A stretch of 64,000 nt of DNA from positions 186,001 to 250,000 of the forward strand of contig JAVXUO010002980.1 in assembly GCA_033065855.1 (NCBI GenBank), written 5' to 3'. Of the stretch, positions 12,493 to 24,477 are shown piece after piece. Each line of letters opens with the position of its first letter. Positions within the stretch are counted from its first letter, which is position 1. The DNA comes from Escallonia rubra (Eukaryota; Streptophyta; Magnoliopsida; Escalloniales; Escalloniaceae). A program made the translations under genes and the position numbers. The notes beneath the pieces were generated by a model that was given only the letters and a program-made list of their open reading frames with translations, was not told the DNA's origin and ran no database searches.

Positions 12493-13360
12493 TGTTGTTC
12501 ATGAAAGAGATTATAAAAATCGTTCAGTATATCAACTTATCTAAAAGTTTTTGTTTAACATATGGATTGGAAGTACAATGTATGACCTTAAAAGAGTATG
12601 AAACAGTTTCAAAGCATTAGTCATGCATCCCTTTTTAGACCAACTTATTCTAATGTAGAGTTTTTCTTCTGGCCGAAAGAATTGAAGATAATTCATGTTA
12701 GAGATCCAATTCCTTTTTGAAAGCAAAGAGAGCCTATTTCGTAGCAGGGCCTTGGCCTGGAGAGTATTGAACAACTTTTCTACAGTCTCCCTAAGCACTG
12801 GTTTGCTTGTCAAAGTTGTTGCCTACTTTAGGCTCTAAAAGGCATGCAGTTGAGACCTACGAAAAGTCGGATTAATATAGTATTGAGAGCCATGATATCA
12901 CCAGAGGTGTGATCGTGGTTCTAATGCCGCTTGCAGTGCTGCAAGATAAAGGTTAACCCCTCATCCAGTCCCTTAAAATCTAAGCCTTCTGGACCATGTA
13001 AATCTTATAATCCTGGATCCTCTTTCAATCATTGCTTCTCCGAATAATCATGTGCACACCTTGAAAGCGGCGTCGTCATGAAAATTCTGTGCCAAATGCC
13101 ACTCAAAAATTCAACCAACTCATTCATCCTTCAATTATATCGAATAGTTAACATACATGTCTTTGAATTATAATATTGGTCGGTTAGAATCTTACTACGG
13201 AACACAACCCATATGTTCTATTAAATAAATTCCTGATGCGAAAAGATACTCGAGCCAAAGATGCAAATATTTGATAACAAAGTATTATGGAACATCCAAC
13301 TTGCCAATACGTCCCAGCGACATCATTATGCTCCCTTCCCAACTCTTTCGTTCAAGCAAA
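12493..13360. other. Upstream region of the RPA70-like gene, unassigned
   Basis: A 90-codon open frame on the minus strand (12,813-12,541) begins MTSKPVLRETVEKLFNTL. I do not recognise it, and it may be leader sequence of the RPA70-like gene. The remainder up to the LINE shows no clear gene. No oligo(T) marks the 3' end of the minus-strand LINE. Confidence 0.3.
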
Positions 13361-16300
13361 CTACTTATGCCTCAATTCTAAACTCAACTGACCACACAAA
13401 GGGGGGATGAGGTCTTTAACAAAGAGTAACCCATCAAGATTGATCAACTGGGAATTCCACTCCTGATGAAGGATGAGGTCTTTAACAAAGAGTAACCCAT
13501 CAAGATTGATAACGGGTAAAGCAAGGGGGGGTTCTGCTACATTCGGAATCCAATTGTCATTCCAGATGGAGATCTGATCTCCATTGCCAACTTGCCATCT
13601 TATACCTTTTGTAATCCCTTGCCGCCCTCTTAGCACTCCACGCCATCCCCAAGAATAGTTACCCGTAGTATGGCTGGTTCTATTGTTGGGTCGATAGCAG
13701 TATTTCCCGTTCAGGACTCTCGCGAGAAGAAGATCAGGCTCTTTCAGAATCCTCCAACTTGTTTTGGCCAGCAGAGCTTGATTTGAAAGTCTAATGTCCT
13801 TAAATCCAAGACCTCCTGATATCTTTGGCGCACATAGAGCATTCCAATTTATCCAATTTACAGCGGTAGAACTCTCCGATCCGGCCCACCAGAACTTACA
13901 CATGATCGAGTTGATAATTTTGCAAATGAGATTTGGGAATAAGCATAACTGCAAGTGGTAATTAAGTAACGCCATTAATACTGAAGAGATAAGGGTTGCT
14001 CTACCCGCTTTATTCAGAAGGATTCCTTTCCATCCTGCGCATCGCGCTTGCACTTTCCCTACAAGATCTTTGAAAAATTGTCGTCTTCTAGAAACTATGT
14101 CAAGTGAAACTCCTAGGTAAGTACCGAAAAGATCTGAGGATTGTATGCCTAACCTACTGGCAAGAGATAGGGTCATCTGCTCATCTGAATTTGGACTTAC
14201 AGTGATATGCGACTTTTGACGATTGAGTTGTTGTCCGGACTCCTCACAATAACTATCCAGACGAGATTTTAAAGCGAGACAGGTACAGTCCGACCATTTT
14301 GTAAAAATAATGATGTCATCAGCAAAGAAAAGATGGTTTAAAGCTGGACTATTCCTTCCTGCTTTAATTCCCGGGATTTGGCCCAAGACTTGGGCCTGGG
14401 TGAGAGAAACCGAGAGAACCTCGGCACAAAGAACGAAAAGATACGGTGACAATGGGTCCCCTTGTCGGAGACCACAAGTTGGGTAGAATCTGCTTGAAGG
14501 AGAGCCGTTGATGAGTATTTGAAACGATACTGTAGACACACATTACATGATGAGGCGAACCAGATGACTGGGAACTTTGACCTTCCCAAGAACAGCTTCA
14601 AGAAAGGACCAATTCACTCGATCATAGGCCTTGCTCATATCCATTTTGATAGCACAGAGAGCGGCTTTCCCTTTTTTGTGCAATCTGATTTTATTTGTAA
14701 TCTCTTGAGCTATCAGCACATTATCTTCGATATGCTTTCCCCCGACAAAGGCATTTTGGAATTCAGAAACGAGAGATGATAGGTGAGGTTTGATTCTATT
14801 TGCGATGGTCTTGGAAATAACTTTATAAATGGTATTGCACAAGGAGATAGGTCTGAAGTCCTCTGGTTTGAGAGGGTTAGCACATTTGGGGATAAGGACT
14901 ATGAAAGCATTGTTGGCTTCGCGAAGCATAAAACCAGATCTCAGAAAGGATAGAACTGCCGCTATAATCGGGCGAGCCAAAAGGAACCAGCATTTTTGAT
15001 AGACTAGAGCAGGGATGCCATCGGGTCCGGGTGCCTTAAGAGGCTTAATCTGAAAAAGGGCTATTCTAACTTCCGCAGCAGTAAAAGGGCGATCAAGGCT
15101 CCGAATTTGTAAAGGTTGTAACTGTTTGGAAAGACCATGAATGGACGAGAATTGATGCTGAGGGGTTTGGACCGACGGACAAAAAGACTTAGTATAATGA
15201 CGTAAAAAACACCGGGTTATACCCTCATGAGAAGAATGATTACTCCCATCGTCATCAAGGATAGAAAGAATCCGATTCTTATTGCGACGTATCATGGTAG
15301 AGGCATGAAAGAATTTTGAGTTTCTATCACCTGTCCTTAACCAGTGAATCCTTGATTTTTGTGCCCAAAAAATCTCTTCGCATTCTAGTAGCCAATCCAA
15401 CTTGGATCTTTCAATCTTATCGAGAACTTCGGCATCACAATTCGGAACAAGGGACTGAAAGTGTTTTAACCTATTAATCGTCTCTGCTATTTGCCTGTCA
15501 AGATTTCCGAACCGGTGTTTGTTCCAAAGCTTTAGTGCTTTAATCATTTCCTTCCCATGCCACATGACTTGGAACAAGGGTGATCCGTCAATTGGGCGCT
15601 GCCAGGATTCCCTAATCACGTCAACCCCTTGAGGATGCTTTAGCCACATTGCTTCAAAACGGGTAGGACGGGGAAGATAAGTCTCACTCGGTGAAGAATC
15701 TAAAAGTAGCGGAGCATGGTCCGAAGATTGAATTCCCAGGTTCTTGACCAAAGCTTTGGAAAATTTTGTCACCCAGGAAATATTCGCACAACATCTATCG
15801 AGGCGCTCGTAGGTTCTAGAAGGGCCATCTCGGTTGTTTGTCCAGGTAAAGGCGGGGCCAATCCATTTAATGTCAATAAGTCCTAGCTGGTGCATAAATT
15901 CAGAGAGATAAATGTGGCCAGGAATGGATAAGAAATTAGGACCTGTCTTGTCAGCTGGACACAGAACTTGATTGAAATCCCCAATAAGAATCAGCGGGAT
16001 TCGAATATTTGAGAGTAAAGTCAAGAGATAATTCCAAGTTTCCTGCCGCTTAGCTAGATTTGGATGACCATAAATGAAACCGGCCATCCAAGGGGAATTG
16101 GATTCAGAAATGAACTCAATCAGAATTAAATTTCTATCAGTAACCTTGATTGTGCCCGAGACATCATGCGTCCAACCCACCCAAAGGCCACCTTTAGAAC
16201 CAAGAACTCCACCAGGGTCCGACCCCGAAAACGAAGAGAAACCTAACTTAACAAATTTGGAAGAAACAAAAGCTACAGATTTTTTTGTTTCTTGGAGGAA

Positions 16301-16396
16301 AAGGCAAGAAGGTTTATGAACACGAACCATTTTAGTCGCTGCTCGAACTGTGCGTGCTTGGCCAAGCCCGCGACAATTCCAGCTGAGAATTTTCAT
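13361..16396 (-). pseudogene. LINE (L1-type) ORF2: endonuclease and reverse transcriptase
   Basis: The frame starts at MKILSWNCRGLG (ATG at 16,396), the N-terminus of the apurinic-type endonuclease of plant L1 elements. It continues with QETK, GDFN and SDHAPLL motifs of that domain. The RT domain follows: [42 protein letters not shown] and the catalytic FFADDIIIF. One TAA stop (14,543-14,545) sits in the RT domain, between LIM and CVSTVSFQ; the frame is the same on both sides. The C-terminal part (after [14 protein letters not shown]) is cut short and scarred by a 40-bp direct repeat (13,405-13,444 and 13,471-13,510). Otherwise the frame is open, so the copy decayed recently. Its ATG overlaps the upstream frame's stop as ATGA. 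Confidence 0.92.
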
Positions 16397-16998
16397 TGAC
16401 TGTGAAGGGGTTGCAAAGGGGCAACACCCGAAACCCTCCGAGAGACAGGACAACACGAATCAAAGGTCAAAGAGATGAACGGGTTATCACGAACTAACAA
16501 CGTCCTTTTCTTAGATTTTCCTACGCCTATCGAGAGACAGTTAACACTGTCAAGAATTTCCCTATTAACACCTAAGTGTTCACCAGGAACCACCAGCGAG
16601 CAAGGAAACCTCCTGCGCTTAATGGTGGAAACGAAAGGAATAGAAGTGCTAAGAGAGGGGGGAACGGGGCCCTCACAGCTGGGAGCGTCCAAGGCAAAAC
16701 GAGGTCTCTTCTTAGAAGAACAACTACAGTCTTCTACCACATTAGTAAAGCACCATTTCCTTTTACTCTTTTTCTTAAACAGGAAAGGCAGAAATAAGAA
16801 ACACTCCATGGCATGCAGACTATGAAATAGCAAGATAATAAACAGAGAGGAACCTGGAAGAAGAGACGAATTGCTTCCCTCATCATCACCATGAATCTTA
16901 TGTTTCTTCCCAGATGGTTCTTCAAGAATTGCTCCAATGTTGATACCAGCTCTTTTAGTTCCCACTGATGGATGCGGATCCCCTTCTAACAGGTCCAT
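16393..16998 (-). pseudogene. LINE ORF1 C-terminal remnant
   Basis: An open frame of about 200 codons (first ATG at 16,998) runs directly into ORF2 of the LINE. Its TGA (16,395-16,393) overlaps the ORF2 ATG (16,396-16,394) in the sequence ATGA. It contains basic clusters (KKKSKRK, KKRPRF, IKRRRF). It lacks the N-terminal RNA-binding and zinc-knuckle region usual for plant LINE ORF1, so the element is 5'-truncated near 17,000. The ATGA overlap is an arrangement that can support reinitiation. I infer ORF1 from position, as the sequence has no diagnostic domain. Confidence 0.6.
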
Positions 16999-17004
16999 TT
17001 TCAA

Positions 17005-17364
17005 ATTCTAAAAATAGTTAAAAAAAAATCTTTTTAGCCATTAGAAATGCTAAACTTACTAAATAAAAAAAATTATACGCTTAAAGTCAACACAAAAAAA
17101 TCCTTTATTTTCCATTGTTTTCAAAGTCTCCCTATTTTCAAAATCTGAAAGTCACATAATGGAGAGAGGCGCGGAGCACATTGTCTTCTCAGTCCCGTCA
17201 CCGGCCTTTCGCCCTTAATGCCACGGCCCACTACCTCCACCGGCATGTCCACCTTCGGCGACTGACATAGTCGCATAGACAGTAGATTCAATTACGGCAG
17301 AGTGGTTGAAGTCGTGATGTATTATTCGAATCATCGATTCCTTCAACTTTGTCGATTCATCATG
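17005..17364. other. Short spacer between LINE and CACTA element
   Basis: About 360 bp with no gene seen. It ends in ATG (17,362-17,364), the left half of the CACTA target duplication. Confidence 0.4.
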
Positions 17365-17839
17365 CACTATAAGAAAATCCACTTTTAGCGACGGACAATT
17401 CCGTCGCTAAAAGTGGGTAATCCGTTGGTACACACCTTTAGCGCCGGACGGTCCGCCACTAAACGTCTGTCGTTAAAAACCCCGTTGCTGAAAGATTAGC
17501 GACATATTTTAGTTATCCGTCGGCAAAATTTAGACTTTTACCGACGGAAAATTCCGTCGCTAAAGGTATTTTATATATTTTGCTAATTTTTTAATTTATG
17601 AATAAAAATCTTTTAGCGACAGAATTTCCGTGGCTAAAAGTCCGTCGCAAAAGTACTTATCGGCATTAATTCCGTCGATAAAAGTCTCTCTAAANCATTG
17701 ACCAACAGATTTTTAACAACACAATTTCGTTGCTAAAAGCATGTCTCTAAAAATATTTACCATTTTGTAGAAGAATTTTTAGCAACGGAATTCCGTCGCT
17801 AAAACCCAAAATGCTGTTTTTCTATTTTTATAATTTTTA

Positions 17840-19355
17840 AAATGCCAAATCTGTTTTAGACAATTACTTCTTATCAACTAATCCAACAATAATTTAATTA
17901 TTTAAACTAGGATTCATCTTTACCAAATTCCAAGTAAAACAAATAAGATTTAAGTTCGGTGTTCACTGAATATAATGTATAATATATCACATCGTACAAT
18001 CTCAAAAAAAAAAACAAGTTATATTGAAACTAAAAAAATTATAAACCAAGGATTTGCTCCGAAGCCTGCACGAAAAAAGAAAAAACACATTAAGGTTTAT
18101 AACTCAGGTAAAAAATAATATACCACATCATACAATCCACATTAAGGCTTGTAACTCAGGTATAAAAGGAACCACATTGATTTGATAATCAACCACTCTT
18201 TTTGACGAACTTCCACCCAGAGGGCTCACGCAAATTTTGTAATGACAAGGTGAAACTATATCTTTATCCAAAAGAAGAGATTTAAAATGCATAATGGAAA
18301 TCATGAGGCTATTTAAGGGATCTGCAGAAAAAAAAAACATGAGTGCTGGTAAAAGCAAGTGAATGTGATATGTGAATGACGCAAAAATAATATACAGATA
18401 AGTACCATACCGTCATTTCCCAGTAAGGATGGAAGTGATAAAGTCCTAAACTGGAGTGATTGTTGACATCAACACAACATTGAGTCCAGTAAACAGCAAA
18501 AGTGCTGCCATAGGGCGGGTTCTATGAGGCATCTTATTTTATGTTTGAGCTTCTATCTCTGCAATAACACGCACATGGTTGAAAACCAATAGAGTAGCAA
18601 ATTTCATGCTCAAATCACTCCACAGATAGGTAAAAATTAACGCAATCAGCAAGGAGACATATAATCAAGCCAAAGTTCAAAACGGCCTCAAACCAACATA
18701 AAACATATCAATTGCTAAAGCTATTGGTCCTACATAATGCAGAATTTCCGGTTACTTTCATGAATCTTAACAGAACCATTACTAATGTAATATCAAGTTG
18801 ATCTCACACCATTAAGGGAAAAATGACAACCAAAAAGAGCTGAAGTTCACGAGGTTGAGAAGTCAATCGATATAGGAATCCCAGCTACTTGAAACTTTAC
18901 TCAATCACCAAGCAGCCTTAGAATCAAACCAAACAACATAGCTGATATAACGAAAAAACTGACATTTGCTAATCCCATAATCTTTTCAGACATAGTAATT
19001 CTATTGCCAAAGCTATTGGCTGCCTAGTCCATATTACCACATTCTTTATTTTCCAGTTACTTTAAAGGTCTATATTTAACCACTATTAACGATCTTTAAT
19101 CTCAAGTACTATCACAGCACTATACTTAGGCGGGTACTGAATCATGACATGGATGAATTTGAAAGTATGTAGTCAATAAAGTATTCAGATAAATTGGGCC
19201 TGGACTCAGCACACCAGCAAATCGACTGCTCTCAATGCATAGAGTGATCACAGTATTTCCCCTCATTGATGAAAGCTATTTACAATCCAAATTATTAGCC
19301 CTTTTGTTCATATTGAAACAAATCAGCAGGATCTGACAGAGCTCTTTGTGACATT
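17840..19355. other. CACTA interior, left part
   Basis: No recognisable transposase. A 76-codon minus-strand frame (18,358-18,128) containing LLLDKDIVSPCHYKICVSPL is not recognised. It could be an exon of a minus-strand unit whose first exon lies near 24,000, but this is only positional inference. Confidence 0.25.
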
Positions 19356-20153
19356 CTACAAGAAAACAAGTTTTTAGTGACGGAAATTTCCGTCACTAAA
19401 AAGGCAATTTCCATCACTAAAAGTTTTAGTGACGGAAAATTCCGTCACACGATTCCGTCGCGTATAACCTCGTCACTAAAAAGTTAGTGACGGAATCGTT
19501 AATTCCGTCACTAACTTCAGTGACGGAATGGAGACATTTAGTGACGGAAAATTTCCGTCACTGAATGTATTTTATATTTCGAATATTTTTTTTTAAATTT
19601 CATATAAAACAATTGGTGACGGAAAATTCCGTCACATAAATACGTCACTAAAAATAATTGGTGACGGAAAATTCCGTCACATAAATACGTCACTAAAAAT
19701 AATTGGTGACGGAAAATTCCGTCACATGAAATACGTCACTAAAATAAATGGTGACGAAAAAATTCCGTCACTAAAAGTATTTTATCAATGTTTTATGCTT
19801 TTAGCGACAAATCATAATCGTCGCTAAAATTATAAAACAAAAGAAGTATATTTCTGCCTATTTTTTTCAAATCCCATTTTTTTCTCAAACCTGTATACAA
19901 CAAATCCATCAACTCATCAAGCACACAAAATCCATTACTACATCAATCTCCACAAAATCCATTACTACATCAATCTCCACAAAATTCATTAACACAATAT
20001 CCATTACCAAATCAACCTCCACAATTTTCATCAACACAAACTCCACAAAACCATTAACACAAACACATAAAATACCAAGTCCAACACAAATCCTAAAATA
20101 TCATATAGTAGCGATCATCCTTAAACATGAAAGTAAGTTGATGTTAGAACATT

Positions 20154-20241
20154 TCAAACATCATTGTCATCATCATCCTCATTAAGGTCATACTTCTCAT
20201 TGGCATCCAAACCATCATTGCCATCATCATCCTCAGCATTT
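20154..20241 (-). other. Putative last exon with acidic C-terminus
   Basis: A minus-strand frame follows a CCAG acceptor (exon start 20,241). It encodes a tail of the type AEDDDGNDGLDANEKYDL, then four further acidic residues, closed by TGA (20,156-20,154). An acidic, in-frame C-terminus after a plausible acceptor suggests the end of a spliced gene carried by the nested element. Upstream exons were not resolved. Confidence 0.3.
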
Positions 20242-20459
20242 CTGGATGGATGCACAATCATATAAAAGATAAATTTAACTAACAATTATTAAAAATTCAC
20301 ATCATAAATGATATGGTGAAGAATCATGAATCATATATGCCCGCACATAATCTAATTAGACTACACTTAAGTCATTATCTAAGCAAGCTCACTATTTCCA
20401 TTATCACGGTGATAGAACCCACCCAAAATCCCTTCCACGCACACATACACACACATACA

Positions 20460-20580
20460 TGAAAAGGAAAGAGAAAATATAAAGAGAGAAAATCATGAGA
20501 AAACAGGACTGTGACCTTACATGTGGCAGCAAATCAGAGGGGGAAATGGCGACACCAATTTCCGGTGAGAGTTATGGGCC
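20460..20580 (-). repeat. Partial duplicate of a gene-leader segment
   Basis: Shares AAATCAGAGGGGGAAA, TTTCCGGTGA and a GACCTTAC block with 22,620-22,745. On the minus strand both copies read as GC-rich leader followed by a donor-like GTAAGGTCAC (GCAG before it at 22,65x, ACAT before it here). The duplicate shows that the nested element contains an internal duplication or two related leaders. Confidence 0.4.
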
Positions 20581-22560
20581 CATAGCATCAGCCGCGGTAA
20601 CTTCGACCTATAACAAAGCAATTAAAGGCATGTAAAACGATGTGGGTAATAAGTACTTCAAGGAGTATGCATCAACGTACTTGCATCAACTTACCTCTAG
20701 CATTTCGTTAGGCTGTCCACCACAGCTTCACATTAGATTTCACTATACAGCAGTCATGTTACACGACTGTTGAACAATTGAGATCCATTCAGGTAAACTA
20801 CAAGCAAAATGCAAAATTAGGCACATTCACAAAAACCACTAGAACTCTCATTTCAAGGAAGATAGTTTACCAGTGAGAAAATTACCAACAACCAATAAAG
20901 AAAGGATGCTTGAAGAGTTATTCAACAGGCAACTAGATTTGCAGATGATAAATGCTACCTCCAAACTCAGTAACACATGGTCCCAGATTGCAATTTGCCA
21001 TCCAAATGTATTCTCGTAAAAGCATAAGGTAAAGGCTATAACTGCTAATAAGGATCAGAATAAGCAACTACAGAAACTGACGACTTAATGCGATAGATTA
21101 ATATATACCTGATGGTGTAGAAGCAAAGCAGTACTATCCTCACCCCTTCTTAATTCCATTCAAATAAACTTTCCGAATTTTTTTAAAGCTCTGGCAAGCT
21201 TAAACTTGAAGGTCTCATATTCAAACCCATGTCTTCATGCTTGGCAGCCCATGCATTCTTGGTTCTACCACTGTACCAAGCATTGGCCCTTATATCTTAT
21301 TTTTAGGTATGAAATACAGTTATCACAAAAAGGTACGAGGATAATGGATTAATTACCAACCATGCTACGATACAAGGGTATCTCTCTGGAAAATGCTAGA
21401 CCTCGTCATCACGCCTCCATCATTTCCACTTCAACTGATTTAAAGCATAGCAAGCAAGTATGATTAAAATTTTGAAAGCCTCAAAACAGGAATATCAAAG
21501 AAAAAAAGCAAAATGAAGCAAAAAGGCTGAACTAAAGCTCAATGCAATGGATCATACTTTAATATCTAAGAAACCATAATGTGATAAAAGCATAGAGAAT
21601 ACATAGGAACTGTATTAGGTTCATATGATTCCATCAGAAGCTCAATAACATATACATACTTCTCATATGTAAATGTAACACATAATAATGCAAAAAAACA
21701 AGTCCTTGCAACAATTTCAGAACAATCGATTAAAGAAATCCCTTAACAATTCCTAAACATATGAAAGATTAAGAAAATTAGCACATAAAGAGAAATGGTC
21801 CTTGAGATTGTAGAAACTTCTTTATTAAGGCATAAACTTGTCCTCATTTCTCAGATAAAATGTTCAAAGAAGTGGATTTCATCTACAAAGTAGTTTTGCC
21901 CATTGAAGCACTAAACATTTACATGTACTTCTTGAACATCCGTTTCAAGAGAAGAACATAAGTTAAAAAAGATTCAGTAAAATGACCCTTTAATGCAACG
22001 AACACACACACACACACACAATAAGGATTCATTATGTACCACACATGGACTTCTTGAAAACCCTTTCACTAAGAGAATCGAAATTGATAAAGGCCCAGTG
22101 AATTAGCCGTTTGATGCAAAGATACAACCACAGACCCAAATTGACCCTCACGCACAAAGTAAGGATTCGCCAAGTACTACACATGGAATTCTTGAAAACC
22201 CTTTCAAGAAAACAAAAGAAATTGAGGATCCCCGTAAAATGGCCCTTTTGATAGTTCTATTACGTGGGAAACGCCCCAAATTTGCATTGGATTAGGAACC
22301 CCAAAGAAACAAACAAAATTCATTATAGTTAAAAACCAAATTACAAGATAGCAAAGTAGGAGAGGGAGAAAATTAAAGGGGATCTGTAAATAGGATGGCA
22401 CAAATGAAATTGACATAACCATTACCTAGTTTCTTCCTTTTATGACGTTATTATTTTAATGAAAAAACAAACATGCAAAAGGTTATTACCTCTTCAAACC
22501 CTCAATTGATACAAAGTACCCACGGATAGAAAACCCCCCAATATCTAATCACCCATTTAG
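20581..22560. other. Interior of nested element, no recognised gene
   Basis: About 2 kb of intron-like AT-rich DNA without recognisable coding exons. It includes an (AC)n run near 22,000-22,020 and a doublet of similar ~110-bp segments near 22,000-22,110 and 22,110-22,230 (both with ACACATGGA and CTTCTTGAAAACCCTTTCA-like sequence). Confidence 0.3.
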
Positions 22561-22599
22561 CAGATCCTTGCACATTACATAGAATGAACAATCATGCAA

Positions 22600-23045
22600 G
22601 AAGCGTAAAGCAAATCAAATATAAAGAGAGAAAACAGGACCGTGACCTTACCTGCGGCAGCAAATCAGAGGGGGAAACGGCGACAGCAAAACGGACGGCA
22701 GTAATGTTCGGTGAGAGAGCAGCCACAGAGCAGCAATTTCCGGTGAAAACAAGCAAGAACAGCAACTGTGCTTGCACAGTTGTGGCAGGAGCAGGAACAG
22801 CAACTATGCTTGCACAGTCGCGGCAGGAGCAGGCGCGGCGTGCGGGGCAGGAGCGCACAGGCGTGCGGGGGCTTGCGGGGAAGGAGCGCACAGGCTCTGC
22901 GCGGGGTAGAAGCGCACAGGCGTGCGGGTAGGAGCGCACAAGTGCTGTGTGGCTCGAACGGAAACGCCGAGGGAACTCGACCGGCGGTGACGGAATGGGG
23001 AGAAAGGGAAGGGGCGGGAGCTCAAAGAGAGGGAGAGGGAAATGA
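22600..23045 (-). other. GC-rich leader/first-exon-like segment
   Basis: The composition changes abruptly to GC-rich, with repeated GCAGGAGC and GAGCGCACAGG modules. On the minus strand it looks like the transcribed leader of a plant gene: pyrimidine-rich start, then GC-rich stretch, then a GCCGCAG/GTAAGG donor near 22,650. Open frames of about 115 codons on both strands here are low-complexity and not credible as conserved proteins. Confidence 0.3.
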
Positions 23046-23837
23046 AAAGAAAAAAAGCCCTAAATTATACATTTGGGGGTTTTCCCCAAAGCTCAAAAAA
23101 TATTCAAAATTAGAATTATTTGGCTACTAAATTATACATTTGGAAGTTTTAGTCGCTAAAACTTCTAGTAACGAAATATTTGATCACTAAATTTATATTA
23201 GTTTTTACATCTTAACATTGGTTAGTTTTAGGTGACGGAATTTTAGTGACGAAGCAAATTCCGTCACTAAAAGCCTTTTAGGTGACGGAATTTTAGTGAC
23301 GGAGCCAAATTCCGTCACTAAAAACCTGTTTTCTTAACATTGGTTAGTTTAGGTGACTGAATTTTAGTGACGGAGCAAATTCCGTCACTAAAAGCCTTTT
23401 AGGTGACGGAATTTTAGTGACGGAGCCAAATTCCGTCCCTAAAAACCTGTTTTCTTGTAGTTAACACCAAAAAATAAGGCATATTCACATACAGTGGCAC
23501 GAAGTGCATTAATAGTAACAAACCCAGAAATTAAGCACAAAATGTTTTGACATGTAAATGCATGTTTACGAGGGTGGGGTGAGGCGTATTGCCTATGCAC
23601 CTCCCAGGAATGGGCACCCTTTAGTTTAATTTCAAACGGGCAAAATGCAAGAGATAGGTTATATATTCCTGTGAAAAAGGTCAGAGAGCTCTCAAATTTT
23701 GATCTAAGGAACTGAGTAGCAACAAATATGGCCTTTGTTTCTCTTTGGTTATAATGGAGAACTCGTACATATATCATGTTGGCTCTTACTCGGGTAGTAA
23801 CCGCAATGTTCGCGAGACATTGGATTTGAAATTTTAC

Positions 23838-24001
23838 CTTGTTTTCGCCGTTAAAATAGCCACCATGCGATGGCCGGTGACAGTGGAGATCGGCGGGGCA
23901 GAGGCGCGTGGGGCTGTAGCAGCCGGGCATGCGTGGCTGTTACACCGGTGGGGCGTGCCTAGCTGCTGACGTCGGCGGGGCTGTGGTGGCAGGGGTGGCA
24001 T
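23838..24001 (-). other. Putative first coding exon inside the CACTA element
   Basis: Minus-strand ATG (24,001-23,999) preceded by a CTCTCT-rich leader and followed by an open frame of 54 codons (MPPLPPQPRRRQQLGTPH...). The frame ends at a donor AAG/GTAAAAT (exon end 23,838). It lies just inside the right sub-terminal repeats, where CACTA promoters are normally found. No domain is recognised. It may be the start of a transposon gene or of a captured host gene. Confidence 0.3.
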
Positions 24002-24477
24002 GGCGGTGAGGCAAGAGGTGTTGTAGAGAGAAGACAGAGAGAGGGAGAGAGAGAGAGGTAGAGAGAAAATAGGAAGAGAAGGTTGTACAGCGGCCGGGAA
24101 AAAAGAATGCAACTAGGGTTTGTGTGTATTTAAGTAACTTTTAGTGACGGATTTTGACCCTCGTTAAAAGTTCATCACTAAAACTTATTAAAAAATTTCA
24201 AATAAATTAACTTTTCCGACGTAATCAATCCTTCGCTAAAAGTCCATCGCTAAAAGTAATTTAAAAAAAAATTAAAAAAAAATTTTCAAAAAAAGAATAA
24301 TTTTTCAAATTCAAATTAGCGATGGATTTACCGTCGATAAAAGTTCGTCGCTGAAGATAGTTACCAACTAAAAATTCCGTCAGTAAAAATCTTTAGCGAC
24401 GGTAAATCCGTCGCTAAGAGTGCTTTTCAGCGACGGAAATTGGTCCGTTGCTAAAAACTGTTTTTCTTGTAGTGATG

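Larger units (their letters stand above)
19356..23460. mobile_element. Nested CACTA-like element with GTGACGG repeats
   Basis: The left end CTACAAGAAAACAAGTTTTT (19,356) and the right end AAAACCTGTTTTCTTGTAG (23,460) are inverted copies. Sub-terminal repeats have the core TTTTAGTGACGGAATTCCGT (T where the outer element has C). They are packed at 19,370-19,790 and 23,230-23,450. At the left a GTGACGGAAAATTCCGTCAC unit repeats with a period near 55 bp; at the right an 84-bp block is duplicated with a period near 115 bp. I could not settle the target duplication or whether the outermost CA bases were lost. The related but distinct repeat core argues for an independent insertion into the outer element. 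Confidence 0.6.
17365..24474. mobile_element. CACTA (En/Spm-type) element, 7.1 kb
   Basis: The left end is CACTATAAGAAAA and the right end is the inverted TTTTTCTTGTAGTG. The trinucleotide ATG is duplicated at 17,362-17,364 and 24,475-24,477, the 3-bp target duplication expected for CACTA transposons. Both ends carry dense sub-terminal repeats with the core TTTTAGCGACGGAATTCCGT in both orientations (17,388-17,810 and 24,130-24,470); these are transposase-binding type repeats in this superfamily. I see no TnpD-like transposase, so it is probably non-autonomous. The interior holds a related nested element (19,356-23,460) and fragments of minus-strand transcription units. The base at 17,695 is ambiguous (n). 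Confidence 0.85.

Noticed and set aside
14338..14601. Extra frames opposite or overlapping the LINE ORF2 stop
   Set aside because: Shadows; the ORF2 frame is continuous on both sides of one TAA, so no frameshift or separate gene is needed.
22584..23130. Pairs of 115-120 codon ORFs on both strands
   Set aside because: GC-rich repeated GCAGGAGC modules produce open frames in several phases; looks like leader DNA.
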